64,000 nucleotides of DNA, taken from Macellibacteroides fermentans (GTDB lineage: Bacteria > Bacteroidota > Bacteroidia > Bacteroidales > Tannerellaceae). The DNA lies in assembly GCF_013409575.1 (NCBI RefSeq), contig NZ_JACCCY010000002.1, positions 434,001 to 498,000 on the forward strand, given 5' to 3'. A program made the translations under genes and the position numbers. The notes beneath the pieces were generated by a model, which searched no databases, had not been told where the DNA came from, and saw only the letters and a program-made list of their open reading frames with translations. Below are positions 25,718 through 34,357 of the stretch, piece by piece (position 1 is the stretch's first letter; every line of letters begins with the position of its first letter).

Positions 25718-27563
25718 CAGGGTGTACAATGAGGAGAACAGGCAGTATGTGATTGGCGGGGCGGTTGTCTTGCTGGTTGTTATTTTTATTGCCCGTCTGT
25801 TCTATCTGCAGGTGCTGGATAACGATTACAAGGCGTGGGCCGATAGTAATGCGTTTCTTAAAAAGACATTGTATCCGTCTCGGGGGATGTTGTACGACCG
25901 TAACGGAAAGTTACTGGTGTATAACCAGCCTGCCTACGACGTGATGCTGATTATGCGCGAGATTCAGCCTTTTGATACAACCGACCTGTGTGATATATTG
26001 GGCATAACCAAGGCTCAGTTTATCAAACGGATGGGCGACATCAAAAACCGGAAACTTAATCCGGGTTACTCGTCGTATGTGCCTCAGGTGTTTATGAATC
26101 AGCTTTCGGCACAGGAGTACGGTGTGTTGCAGGAGAAGTTATATAAGTTTCCGGGTTTTTATATCCAGAACCGTACCATCCGCCAGTATCAGTATCCTTA
26201 TGCCGCCCATGTGTTGGGTAACATAGGAGAGGTGAACCAGCGGGATATCCAGAAAGATCCCTACTATGTGCAGGGCGACTATTCGGGCCGCACGGGGGTT
26301 GAGAAGTTTTACGAAGAGATACTGCGTGGCGAGAAAGGGGTGGAGATTCTGCTCCGCGATGCCCACGGCAGGATAAAAGGCCGTTACGAAGAGGGCAAAC
26401 ACGATGTGGTGCCTCAATCGGGTAAAAACCTTACCTTGGCCATTGATATGGATTTACAGGCCTACGGCGAAAAGCTGATGCAGAATAAGCTGGGCGGGAT
26501 CGTGGTGATCGAGCCCGAAACGGGCGAGATATTGGCCATGGTGTCGGCTCCTACGTTCGATCCTTCCATGTTGGTGGGACGTATGCGCGGTAAGAATCAT
26601 CAGTTGCTGGAGAAGGATCCCAACAAACCTTTGTTCGATCGCCCTATCATGGCCTACTACCCGCCGGGTTCGACCTTTAAACCGGTACAGGGACTTGTTT
26701 TCCTGCAGGAGGGTATCATTTCGCCGCAAACCATGTACACCTGTTATCACGGATATCCGTTGCGGGGGGGCAAGCCTGCTTGTCACGGTCACGCTTCGCC
26801 TCTTAACCTGGTGTCTGCCCTGGCTACCTCGTGCAACGCCTATTTTTGCTGGGGGTTGCACGATATGCTGGACAGCCGCAAGCGTTATCCCAGCATTCAG
26901 GAGGCTTTCGAGGTTTGGAAGAACCACGTGGTTTCCATGGGATACGGGTATAAGCTGGGTATCGATTTACCGGGAGAGAAGCGGGGGTACATTCCCAATA
27001 GTCAGGTTTACGACAAGATTTACCGCAAGCGCTGGAACTCCAGCACGATTATATCTACAGCCATCGGTCAGGGTGAAATTACCTCTACTCCGTTGCAGAT
27101 TGCCAATCTGGCAGCTACCATCGCCAACCGGGGGTATTTCTTTACGCCCCACGTGGTAAAGAAGATTGAAGATATGCCGCTGGATACCTTGTATACAAAG
27201 AAAAGAAAGACCTCTATCGATTCGCATTATTACGATTATATTGTCGAGGGGATGGCACAGGCGGTTTCCGGCGGAACCTGCCGGGGTACTTATATGCCTG
27301 ATATCGAGGTTTGTGGTAAGACGGGTACGGCCGAGAATCCACATGGAAAGGACCACTCCATCTTTATGGGGTTTGCTCCGAAGGATAATCCGCGGATTGC
27401 CGTGGCCGTGTTTATCGAGAATGCTGGTTTTGGAGCAACTTATGCGGTTCCTATCGCGAAGTTGATGTTCGAGAAGTACCTGCGGGGAGAGATTCCGGAA
27501 GCAAGCAAGGCTACGGAAGAGTTTATTGTTAATTCAGTTATAATGCCGGGAAATGCCTTATAG
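25710..27563 (+). CDS. mrdA: Penicillin-binding protein 2
   Basis: The 617-residue class B PBP is the transpeptidase partner of RodA in lateral wall growth. It has an N-terminal membrane anchor (about residues 15-33), the pedestal domain with RGMLYDRNGK, and the transpeptidase domain. Ser321 is the nucleophile (STFK motif after YYPPG), SCN is the second motif and CGKTGTAE is the KTG motif. Its end overlaps rodA by 11 bp. Confidence 0.96.
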   Translation: MANRVYNEENRQYVIGGAVVLLVVIFIARLFYLQVLDNDYKAWADSNAFLKKTLYPSRGMLYDRNGKLLVYNQPAYDVMLIMREIQPFDTTDLCDILGITKAQFIKRMGDIKNRKLNPGYSSYVPQVFMNQLSAQEYGVLQEKLYKFPGFYIQNRTIRQYQYPYAAHVLGNIGEVNQRDIQKDPYYVQGDYSGRTGVEKFYEEILRGEKGVEILLRDAHGRIKGRYEEGKHDVVPQSGKNLTLAIDMDLQAYGEKLMQNKLGGIVVIEPETGEILAMVSAPTFDPSMLVGRMRGKNHQLLEKDPNKPLFDRPIMAYYPPGSTFKPVQGLVFLQEGIISPQTMYTCYHGYPLRGGKPACHGHASPLNLVSALATSCNAYFCWGLHDMLDSRKRYPSIQEAFEVWKNHVVSMGYGYKLGIDLPGEKRGYIPNSQVYDKIYRKRWNSSTIISTAIGQGEITSTPLQIANLAATIANRGYFFTPHVVKKIEDMPLDTLYTKKRKTSIDSHYYDYIVEGMAQAVSGGTCRGTYMPDIEVCGKTGTAENPHGKDHSIFMGFAPKDNPRIAVAVFIENAGFGATYAVPIAKLMFEKYLRGEIPEASKATEEFIVNSVIMPGNAL

Positions 27564-29001
27564 AAAAATAGATACATGGAGGTCGGTCGACTGGTTTACC
27601 ATCGCTTTGTATGTGATTATGATCATCATGGGGTGGATAAGTATCTGCGGTGCCAGTTACGAGTTCGATAATACGGGACTGTTCAGCCTGGACGGTCGTG
27701 CCGGGTCGCAGCTTATGTGGGCCGGGATGGCTGTGGGACTTATTTTTGTGATCCTGATGCTGGAGAGTGATTTCTACGATATTTTTGCCTATATCTTTTA
27801 TATAGGTATGATTTTACTGCTTATCGCCACCATTTTTCTGGCTCCCGACATCAAGGGTTCGCGTTCCTGGCTGGTGCTGGGGCCCATCCGCTTGCAGCCG
27901 GCCGAGTTTGCCAAGTTTGCCACGGCACTGGCGGTGGCAAAGCTTATGAGTTCCTACGGGTTTACGCTTTCCAATGTCCGCAATTTTGCACTTACCCTGG
28001 GGCTGATCTTGCTGCCTATGTTGCTGATTATGATGCAGAAGGAGACGGGTTCGGCGTTGGTGTACCTGGCCTTCTTTTTGGTGTTGTATCGCGAGGGTAT
28101 GTCCGGCTACATCTTGCTTACAGGTGTTTGTGCAGTGGTGTTCTTTGTTACTTCCATGAAGTTTTCGGATGTGTTGTGGGGCATTACGCCTTTGGGACAG
28201 TTTCTGGTGTTTCTGATGGTGTTGCTTATTACGCCTTTCCTGGTACAGGTTTTGCGCAGGGACGGTCTGGTGGTGAAGGTGATTCTGATAACGGTGGGGA
28301 CTGCCTTTCTGATCGGTTACCTGGTTAATTTCTTTGTTCCGGTTAATTTCCTCTGGATTGCCTGGGGGCTGATGGCTGCTTTGGTGATTTACCTTGTTTA
28401 TCTTTCCCTTAGGGGGTGGGTACGGCAGTATGCGATGATTGCTTTGTTTGCCGTGGGTTCTGTAGGGTTTCTTTATTCGGTGGATTATGTGTTCGACGAG
28501 ATTATGGAACCGCATCAACAGATTCGTATCAAGGTGTCACTGGGTTTGGAAGACGATCCCAGTGGTGCGGGGTATAATGTGAATCAGTCCAAGATTGCCA
28601 TCGGTTCCGGTGGATTTTCCGGTAAGGGATTCCTGAATGGGACGCAGACCAAATTAAAGTATGTACCCGAACAGGATACGGATTTTATTTTCTGTACGGT
28701 GGGTGAGGAGCAGGGCTTTGTAGGGGCGGCATTGGTGGTGATCTTGTTTGGGGTCTTTATCTTGCGCCTGATCACTCTGGCCGAGCGGCAACACGGCACG
28801 TTCCAGCGTATTTACGGGTATTCCGTGGCTTCCATCTTTTTCTTCCACGTGGCTATTAATATAGGAATGGTAACGGGACTTACTCCGGTTATCGGAATTC
28901 CGCTACCATTCTTTAGTTATGGAGGTTCCTCCCTGTGGGGATTTACCATCTTGCTGTTTATCTTCCTGCGTATGGATGCTGCCCGTAACGAGCGGCTCTG
29001 A
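27553..29001 (+). CDS. rodA: SEDS glycosyltransferase RodA
   Basis: RodA polymerises lipid II in the elongasome. The 482-residue polytopic protein has the SEDS signatures RSWLVLGPIRLQPAEFAK and PFFSYGGSSLWGF. It is about 100 residues longer than E. coli RodA because of extra membrane segments in the middle (about residues 215-330), as in other Bacteroidetes. Its stop codon abuts the stop of gldH on the other strand with no base between. Confidence 0.95.
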   Translation: MPYRKIDTWRSVDWFTIALYVIMIIMGWISICGASYEFDNTGLFSLDGRAGSQLMWAGMAVGLIFVILMLESDFYDIFAYIFYIGMILLLIATIFLAPDIKGSRSWLVLGPIRLQPAEFAKFATALAVAKLMSSYGFTLSNVRNFALTLGLILLPMLLIMMQKETGSALVYLAFFLVLYREGMSGYILLTGVCAVVFFVTSMKFSDVLWGITPLGQFLVFLMVLLITPFLVQVLRRDGLVVKVILITVGTAFLIGYLVNFFVPVNFLWIAWGLMAALVIYLVYLSLRGWVRQYAMIALFAVGSVGFLYSVDYVFDEIMEPHQQIRIKVSLGLEDDPSGAGYNVNQSKIAIGSGGFSGKGFLNGTQTKLKYVPEQDTDFIFCTVGEEQGFVGAALVVILFGVFILRLITLAERQHGTFQRIYGYSVASIFFFHVAINIGMVTGLTPVIGIPLPFFSYGGSSLWGFTILLFIFLRMDAARNERL

Positions 29002-29496
29002 TTACTGCGACTGTATCACGCGCATGCCTATCTCCTGGATGCCGGGAAGCGAGTCGTTTCGCATGCCCTGGCGGATACTGAAGGTGTACTGCCCCGTATG
29101 GGAGAAGGTATACCTTTTTCGCAGGGGAAAGCTGGACTGAAACAGGGAAATTCCCTTACCATGCCATTTTCCGCGGTTATCTGCCAGCATGCATTGCAAC
29201 GTATCCCGCTTTAGCGGACCGATGGGTTGTTCTTCACTATAAAATACCCATAGGTCTTGAAAGGGATACAGGTTGTTGTTCCTTATCTCGAGGGTTACAT
29301 CGTATGGCACACTGATATCGCTCACCTGAAATGAGAAATAGTATTCTTTATTCTTCTCCCATACCGCATTTTCAATGGGCTGGTACTGGTCGTACAGAGC
29401 CGGTTGCGTACAGGAGAAGAACAGAGTGGCCAACAGGCAAATCAACAGGTAGTTACGCTTCGGGCGTTGGTCCGGGGTTGTTTCCGCTTTGCGCAT
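29002..29496 (-). CDS. gldH: Gliding-motility/T9SS-associated lipoprotein GldH
   Basis: The 164-residue protein has a lipoprotein signal (KRNYLLICLLATLFFSC, lipidated Cys about residue 29). The body contains NKEYYFSFQVSDISVPYDV and HTGQYTFSIRQGM patterns, which fit GldH of Bacteroidota. GldH is needed for gliding in Flavobacterium; in non-gliding Bacteroidales its role is unclear. The start (ATG at 29496; another in frame 6 bp upstream) lies inside the 3' end of the ricT/PSP1 gene, an overlap of 44 bp, so the two are probably coupled. Confidence 0.85.
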   Translation of the reverse strand: MRKAETTPDQRPKRNYLLICLLATLFFSCTQPALYDQYQPIENAVWEKNKEYYFSFQVSDISVPYDVTLEIRNNNLYPFQDLWVFYSEEQPIGPLKRDTLQCMLADNRGKWHGKGISLFQSSFPLRKRYTFSHTGQYTFSIRQGMRNDSLPGIQEIGMRVIQSQ

Positions 29497-31063
29497 TGTC
29501 ATTGTTTCTGGACTTATCACCTTTGTTACGCTGTCTGTTTTTACGTTTGTTGCGGGGGTTGCCTCCTTCACGCGGTGCATTGTTATCACGAGGTGATGCA
29601 TTGTTCTCACGCGGTTTTGCATTGTCGCGTACCGGATTTTCTTTGTTATCTTTCCCCTCGGGCTGATTGCTTTCGCGAGCTTCCCGTTGCACGTTATCGC
29701 GTGGATTGGCATCGCGGTTCCCGTTTTCGCGGTTGGGTCGGTTGGGCCTTTCGCGGTTGTCACGTGGATTGCGGTTATCGCGGTCGCGGTTTTGTTCGCG
29801 GTCGGGTTTGTTCCCTTCAGACTTGTTGCTTTCGGGTCTATTGCCTTCGTTTGGGTTGCCTGCCTTTTTGACTGGCGACTGGTTGTCGGTTACCGGTGTT
29901 ACTTTCTTAACAAGCGAATCGCCTTCTGCAGAGGCTTTTACGGGCCCTTGCTCTCTGTCGCCACCTTCGTTGGGACGCTTCTTTTTCTTCTTCTTTACGG
30001 TGTTGTCGAAACGGGTTAAGCTTTCCTGTCCCAATATATCCTGTGCATCTCTCTTAGGTGCTTCGGGCTTGGTTTCGCCTTCCAGGTTTACGGGTTTATT
30101 ACCCCTTTTGTTCATTCCGATGATATCAAAGGCCCTGTCGGCCGAAATCGTTACCAGGTTGGCTGCAAACGATCTGTCGGTAGAGTAGGTGATTTCTCTC
30201 TTGAATATATCGGTCTTGAAATGGTAGTAATTGCTGTCTTTTGTTTCAAGTACCACTTCGCGTGAAGGGAGTCTTTTTTGTGCTTCCACATAGGAATCCA
30301 CTTCGTAGTTGATGCAGCACTTAAGCTTGGCACATTGACCGGCCAGCTTTTGCGGATTCATGGATATATCCTGATAGCGGGCCGCACCCGTGGCAACGGA
30401 TACAAAGCTGGTCATCCAGCTGGAACAGCAAAGTTCGCGGCCGCAGGGACCGATTCCTCCGATTCGTCCGGCTTCCTGACGGGCACCGATCTGTTTCATC
30501 TCGATGCGTACGCGGAAGGCATCGGCCAATACTTTGATAAGCTGACGGAAGTCCACGCGCTCGTCGGCTATGTAATAGAAAATGGCCTTGTTGCCGTCTC
30601 CCTGGTATTCCACATCGCCAATCTTCATATTCAGGCCAAGCTCGGTAGCAATTTGCCGCGAACGGATCATGGTGGCATGTTCCTTGGCTTTGGCCTCTTC
30701 AAACTTCTCTATATCATTGGGTTTAGCCTTGCGGTAAACCTTCTTTACCTCGGTCCCTTCGGTACGTGCATTGTTCTTTTTCATTTGAAGCAGAACAAGT
30801 TTGCCGGTTAGGGTTACAGTGCCGATATCGTGACCGGGACTGGCTTCTACGGCTACCACATCTCCCTTTTCCAACGGGATTTTTGTGTTGTTGAGGTAGT
30901 AACCTTTACGGGTGTTCTTAAATTGAACCTCTACATAGTCGGTGGCATTGGCCGCATCGGGTACGTCGCATAGCCAGTCGTATGTATTAAGTTTGGTATC
31001 TTGTTTCTTGCTGCAGCCCTTGGAGTTCATGCAGCAACCTCCTTTATTTAGTTTAAAATCCAT
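29453..31063 (-). CDS. ricT: PSP1/RicT-family protein with long disordered tail
   Basis: Residues 1-340 form the PSP1 domain, with the cysteine-rich CGRELCC and CAKLKCCINYE motifs that bind Fe-S clusters in RicT (YaaT) of Bacillus. In other phyla the family affects RNA maturation and development; its Bacteroidota role is unknown. From about residue 365 the tail is low complexity and rich in Arg, Asn, Pro, Asp and Glu (NRDRDNRNPRDNRE), likely disordered and RNA-binding. I start at MDFKLNKGGCCM. An alternative ATG 33 bp downstream (31030) is preceded by AAAGGAGG, an unusually good Shine-Dalgarno for this phylum. Confidence 0.82.
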   Translation of the reverse strand: MDFKLNKGGCCMNSKGCSKKQDTKLNTYDWLCDVPDAANATDYVEVQFKNTRKGYYLNNTKIPLEKGDVVAVEASPGHDIGTVTLTGKLVLLQMKKNNARTEGTEVKKVYRKAKPNDIEKFEEAKAKEHATMIRSRQIATELGLNMKIGDVEYQGDGNKAIFYYIADERVDFRQLIKVLADAFRVRIEMKQIGARQEAGRIGGIGPCGRELCCSSWMTSFVSVATGAARYQDISMNPQKLAGQCAKLKCCINYEVDSYVEAQKRLPSREVVLETKDSNYYHFKTDIFKREITYSTDRSFAANLVTISADRAFDIIGMNKRGNKPVNLEGETKPEAPKRDAQDILGQESLTRFDNTVKKKKKKRPNEGGDREQGPVKASAEGDSLVKKVTPVTDNQSPVKKAGNPNEGNRPESNKSEGNKPDREQNRDRDNRNPRDNRERPNRPNRENGNRDANPRDNVQREARESNQPEGKDNKENPVRDNAKPRENNASPRDNNAPREGGNPRNKRKNRQRNKGDKSRNNDNAQSGNNPGPTPEA

Positions 31064-31093
31064 TTTTTTTACTGTATAATATATGTAGTTATG

Positions 31094-31101
31094 CAAAAAT
31101 A
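31094..31101 (-). promoter_or_regulatory. -7 box of ricT
   Basis: TATTTTTG on the minus strand fits TAnnTTTG, 30 bp before the chosen ATG. Confidence 0.5.
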
Positions 31102-31161
31102 GCTATTTATTCTTACACTTTTGTAAAAGGATAAAAAAAAGAAAGAAATGAGATAAAATAA

Positions 31162-31194
31162 GAAAGCCCCGAACCAAAACGGTTCAGGGCTTTC
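31162..31194 (-). terminator. Terminator after spt
   Basis: On the minus strand GAAAGCCCTGAACC and GGTTCGGGGCTTTC pair around a short loop and run into TTATTTTAT. Confidence 0.85.
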
Positions 31195-31216
31195 CTGTAT
31201 GGATTTAGAATCAAAA

Positions 31217-32401
31217 TTAAATGATTCCGTATTTCTTGAATACTGTCTGGATAGCATCCATTGCCTGGTTGAGCTGCTCTTGTGTGTGTGTAGCCATCAA
31301 CGAGAAACGGATCAACGTGTCTTGAGGTGCTACTGCAGGAGAAACCACCGGGTTTACAAATACACCTAAGTCGAACAAATCGCGAACAACCATGAAGGTC
31401 TTATCGTTATCACGGATATACAAAGGAATGATAGGGGTCGAAGTATGACCAATCTCACATCCCATAGTACGGAATCCTTCCAACGCATAGTTGGTAAGTT
31501 TCCACAGGTGATCGATACGTTCGGGTTCGCTTAACATGATGTCCAGGGCTGCGCCTGCTGCTGCTGTAGCTGCCGGAGTGTTGCTGGCACTGAAGATGTA
31601 TGAGCGCGAATTATGACGAAGGTAATTAATTGTTTCCTTGTCGGATGCGATAAAACCACCGATGGAAGCGAAAGACTTGCTGAAGGTACCCATGATCAGG
31701 TCTACATCTTCGGTAACACCGAAATGATCGCAGGTTCCGCGACCTTGTTTACCTAACACACCGATTCCGTGGGCTTCGTCAACCATTACGCTTGCATTGT
31801 ATTTTTTTGCCAAAGCAATAATTTCGGGTAACTTGGCTACATCTCCTTCCATGCTGAATACACCGTCTGTCACAATTAACTTGATCTTGTCCGGTTCGCA
31901 CTTCTGAAGCTGTTTTTCCAACGATTCCATGTCGTTGTGCTTGTACTTCAGTTTGGTGGAGTAAGAAAGACGATGACCTTCAATAATGGAGGCATGGTCT
32001 AATTCGTCCCAAAGAATATAATCCTCTCGTCCTGTCAGACACGACACTACGCCAAGATTAACCTGGAAGCCGGTTGAATAAATGATGGCCTCCTCTTTTC
32101 CAACAAACTCAGCCAATCTTTTTTCAAGCTGAATATGCAAATCCAATGTTCCGTTCAGGAATCTAGATCCGGCGCAACCTGTGCCATACTTCTTGATAGC
32201 ATCGATGGCTGCCTCCTTTACTTTAGGATGATTTGTCAATCCTAAGTACGCATTCGACCCAAACATCAGGACTTTTTTTCCACTAATGATAACTTCAGTG
32301 TCTTGATCACTTTCAATCATTCTGAAATAGGGGTAAATTCCTGCGGCCATAGCCTTCTGCGGAATATCGTACTTTGCTAGTTTCTCTTGTAAAAGTTTCA
32401 T
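31217..32401 (-). CDS. spt: Serine palmitoyltransferase (sphingolipid synthesis)
   Basis: This 394-residue alpha-oxoamine synthase has the PLP lysine at Lys242 (GTFSKSFAS), DEAHGIGVLG, and the FGSNAYLGL and GTGCAGSRFLNGT substrate-side motifs. In Bacteroides the closely related enzyme condenses serine with a fatty acyl-CoA/ACP to 3-ketosphinganine, the first step to sphingolipids. The family also includes KBL and BioF, but the length and the N-terminal KYDIPQKAMAAGIYPYFRMI favour SPT. It stands alone and divergent from a lipid-kinase-like gene, which fits a role in membrane lipid metabolism. Confidence 0.85.
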   Translation of the reverse strand: MKLLQEKLAKYDIPQKAMAAGIYPYFRMIESDQDTEVIISGKKVLMFGSNAYLGLTNHPKVKEAAIDAIKKYGTGCAGSRFLNGTLDLHIQLEKRLAEFVGKEEAIIYSTGFQVNLGVVSCLTGREDYILWDELDHASIIEGHRLSYSTKLKYKHNDMESLEKQLQKCEPDKIKLIVTDGVFSMEGDVAKLPEIIALAKKYNASVMVDEAHGIGVLGKQGRGTCDHFGVTEDVDLIMGTFSKSFASIGGFIASDKETINYLRHNSRSYIFSASNTPAATAAAGAALDIMLSEPERIDHLWKLTNYALEGFRTMGCEIGHTSTPIIPLYIRDNDKTFMVVRDLFDLGVFVNPVVSPAVAPQDTLIRFSLMATHTQEQLNQAMDAIQTVFKKYGII

Positions 32402-32496
32402 ATTGTAATAAAGAGAATGATTTATATCGCTTTAATGTTTCCGGAAAAACATAGATCTGTTACATTTATACACAAGTGCTTTTTCAAATCTAGCCG

Positions 32497-32504
32497 CAAA
32501 AGTA
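32497..32504 (-). promoter_or_regulatory. -7 box of spt
   Basis: TACTTTTG on the minus strand fits TAnnTTTG and implies a leader of about 90 nt. Confidence 0.45.
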
Positions 32505-32556
32505 GTAAAAAATATCTTATGGTACCCCAAACACGTTAAAAGTTTTACAAAAATAT

Positions 32557-32564
32557 TAAATTTG
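32557..32564 (+). promoter_or_regulatory. -7 box of the lipid-kinase-like gene
   Basis: TAAATTTG fits TAnnTTTG, 27 bp before the start codon. The divergent spt box is about 53 bp away. Confidence 0.5.
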
Positions 32565-32591
32565 CAAACCAATTGTAATTAAATAAATGCA

Positions 32592-33563
32592 ATGATTAAC
32601 CAGAAGGTATCTGTACATGCGATAATTAATCCGATTTCGGGTGTGGGTTCTAAAAGAGCCATACCCCGGATGATAGAAAAGATTTGTTCCCGTAACGACC
32701 ATGCTTTAACCATATCTTTCACGGAATATGCCGGACATGCCAGTGTGCTTACACAGGCTGCATTGGATGCCGGGGCAGATTATATAATTGCGGTTGGAGG
32801 CGACGGAACGGTAAACGAGATAGCCCGTGCCATGTTGCACTCAAGGGCGATATTGGGAATTGTGCCCAAAGGTTCAGGAAACGGCTTGGCAAGAGAGCTT
32901 CATATTCCCATGGATTCAAAAAAAGCGCTTGAAGTTATTTTGAAGGGAAATGTAACCACTATCGATTGCTGCAGTGCGAACCAGCGTGTCTTTTTCTGCA
33001 CCTGCGGTGTAGGGTTCGACGCGGCGGTAAGTCAGAAGTTCGCTGCCGAGAAAAGACGTGGCTCCATCACCTATATAAAGAATACCATTGAGGAGTACCT
33101 TAGTTACCGGCCGCAGCCCTACGAATTGTTGGTAGACAACCAGACAATCAAGGAAAAGGCGTTTTTGGTTGCTTGTGGCAATGCTTCGCAATACGGGAAC
33201 AATGCGTTTATTGCGCCCCATGCCAATATTCAGGACGGGATGATGGACCTTACCATCTTGTCTCCCTTTACTCCGCTGGATATTGCGCCTTTGGCCATTC
33301 AGCTTTTTACCAAGCAGATAGACCGTAATAGTAAGATAAAGACGTTGAAGGCTAAGCAAGTGAGGATCATCCGCCAGCAAGATGGTGTGATGCACCTGGA
33401 TGGCGAGCCTGTTATGGCAGATGCTGTTATCGATATCCATGTGATACCTGCAGCCCTGAAGGTGTTTACACCGGAGGTGATCACTTTTTCCAAGGAGGTG
33501 CATAATTTCTTCGAAGAGGTTACCCGCTTCTTCGATAAACGCCTGCCTTACATATTTAAATAA
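32592..33563 (+). CDS. Diacylglycerol/sphingosine-kinase-fold lipid kinase
   Basis: The 323-residue protein is a DAGK catalytic-domain lipid kinase (YegS/DgkB type). It has an N-terminal Rossmann-like half with AIINPISGVGSK, the nucleotide motif GGDGTVNE (GGDGT at 69-73), PKGSGNGLAR, and a C-terminal beta-sandwich with MHLDGEPV. The same fold covers diacylglycerol and sphingosine/ceramide kinases. Divergence from spt across 190 bp suggests, but does not show, a sphingoid-base or ceramide substrate. The 3' end overlaps trmN by 16 bp (convergent). Confidence 0.85.
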   Translation: MINQKVSVHAIINPISGVGSKRAIPRMIEKICSRNDHALTISFTEYAGHASVLTQAALDAGADYIIAVGGDGTVNEIARAMLHSRAILGIVPKGSGNGLARELHIPMDSKKALEVILKGNVTTIDCCSANQRVFFCTCGVGFDAAVSQKFAAEKRRGSITYIKNTIEEYLSYRPQPYELLVDNQTIKEKAFLVACGNASQYGNNAFIAPHANIQDGMMDLTILSPFTPLDIAPLAIQLFTKQIDRNSKIKTLKAKQVRIIRQQDGVMHLDGEPVMADAVIDIHVIPAALKVFTPEVITFSKEVHNFFEEVTRFFDKRLPYIFK

Positions 33564-34261
33564 TACTCTTTTGTTAATTGGATATAGTCAGCAGAGTACT
33601 GGTGACGGGCCAGTTCAATGATCAGTTGACTGGTCTCGCAGGCGGTCTCTTGCGAACGTGAAAGTTCCACCAATATCCGCTTGGGTGCAGACCCGGGAGT
33701 AGGTATTACCAAAGTGCGACGTGTCGGATACAGCCGGTAACTTGTTGTTATTTCGTTTAATGCGTCTGATAACGACTCCGGAAGTATAAGCGATATCTTT
33801 CCCTCGGGGGCAAGCATCTTATTACAGGATGCGAGCAATTCTTCCAGTGGCAGGGTGTCATTGTGTCGTGCGGCGTTGCGTTGCTTGTCCGGACCTTTCA
33901 GCGAGTTAGGAAAATAGGGGGGATTGGACAGAATGTGACTGAAGGTGCGATCCGTCTTTTCGGCAAATTCCTGAACCGAGGTGCATGTTACCTGTATACG
34001 GCTCCGGTATGCAGAGTCCGCAATGTTATCTTTAGCCTGTAGGCAGGCGGCTTCGTCGATATCTATTGCATGAATGTCAGCCTCACTGCGTTGAGCAACC
34101 ATGAGGGAAATCAGCCCTGTACCTGTTCCTACATCGAGAATGGAGTCACATCCGTCTACAGATGCCCACGAGCCCAGCAGTACCCCATCGGTACCTACTT
34201 TCATTGCACATTTGTCATGCCACACCGTGAAATTCTTAAATTTAAAAAAAGGATTTGCCAT
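33548..34261 (-). CDS. trmN: tRNA1(Val) adenine-N6-methyltransferase family protein
   Basis: This 237-residue SAM-dependent methyltransferase resembles YfiC/TrmN6. The N-terminus (FFKFKNFTVWHDKCAMKVGTDG) is characteristic, LDVGTGTGLISLMVAQ is the SAM loop, and NPPYF is the amino-methylase motif IV. The E. coli enzyme modifies A37 of tRNA-Val. It is divergent from lon and convergent with the lipid-kinase gene. Confidence 0.88.
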   Translation of the reverse strand: MANPFFKFKNFTVWHDKCAMKVGTDGVLLGSWASVDGCDSILDVGTGTGLISLMVAQRSEADIHAIDIDEAACLQAKDNIADSAYRSRIQVTCTSVQEFAEKTDRTFSHILSNPPYFPNSLKGPDKQRNAARHNDTLPLEELLASCNKMLAPEGKISLILPESLSDALNEITTSYRLYPTRRTLVIPTPGSAPKRILVELSRSQETACETSQLIIELARHQYSADYIQLTKEYYLNM

Positions 34262-34279
34262 ACTATATTAAAGAGGTTG

Positions 34280-34287
34280 CAAATTTA
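34280..34287 (-). promoter_or_regulatory. -7 box of trmN
   Basis: TAAATTTG on the minus strand fits TAnnTTTG, 18 bp before the trmN ATG. Confidence 0.5.
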
Positions 34288-34309
34288 TCCTATTTTGTCT
34301 TATATTCAT

Positions 34310-34317
34310 TATCTTTG
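34310..34317 (+). promoter_or_regulatory. -7 box of lon
   Basis: TATCTTTG fits TAnnTTTG and gives a leader of roughly 35 nt before the lon ATG at 34358, ruling out the longer upstream reading through trmN. Confidence 0.55.
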
Positions 34318-34357
34318 GCACGTTTATTGTCATGAATACAATAATAATGTAATAAGT

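Noticed and set aside
29502-29763. Longer N-terminus for the GldH-like protein
   Set aside because: The extension is the out-of-frame reading of the repetitive ricT tail and would bury the lipoprotein signal.
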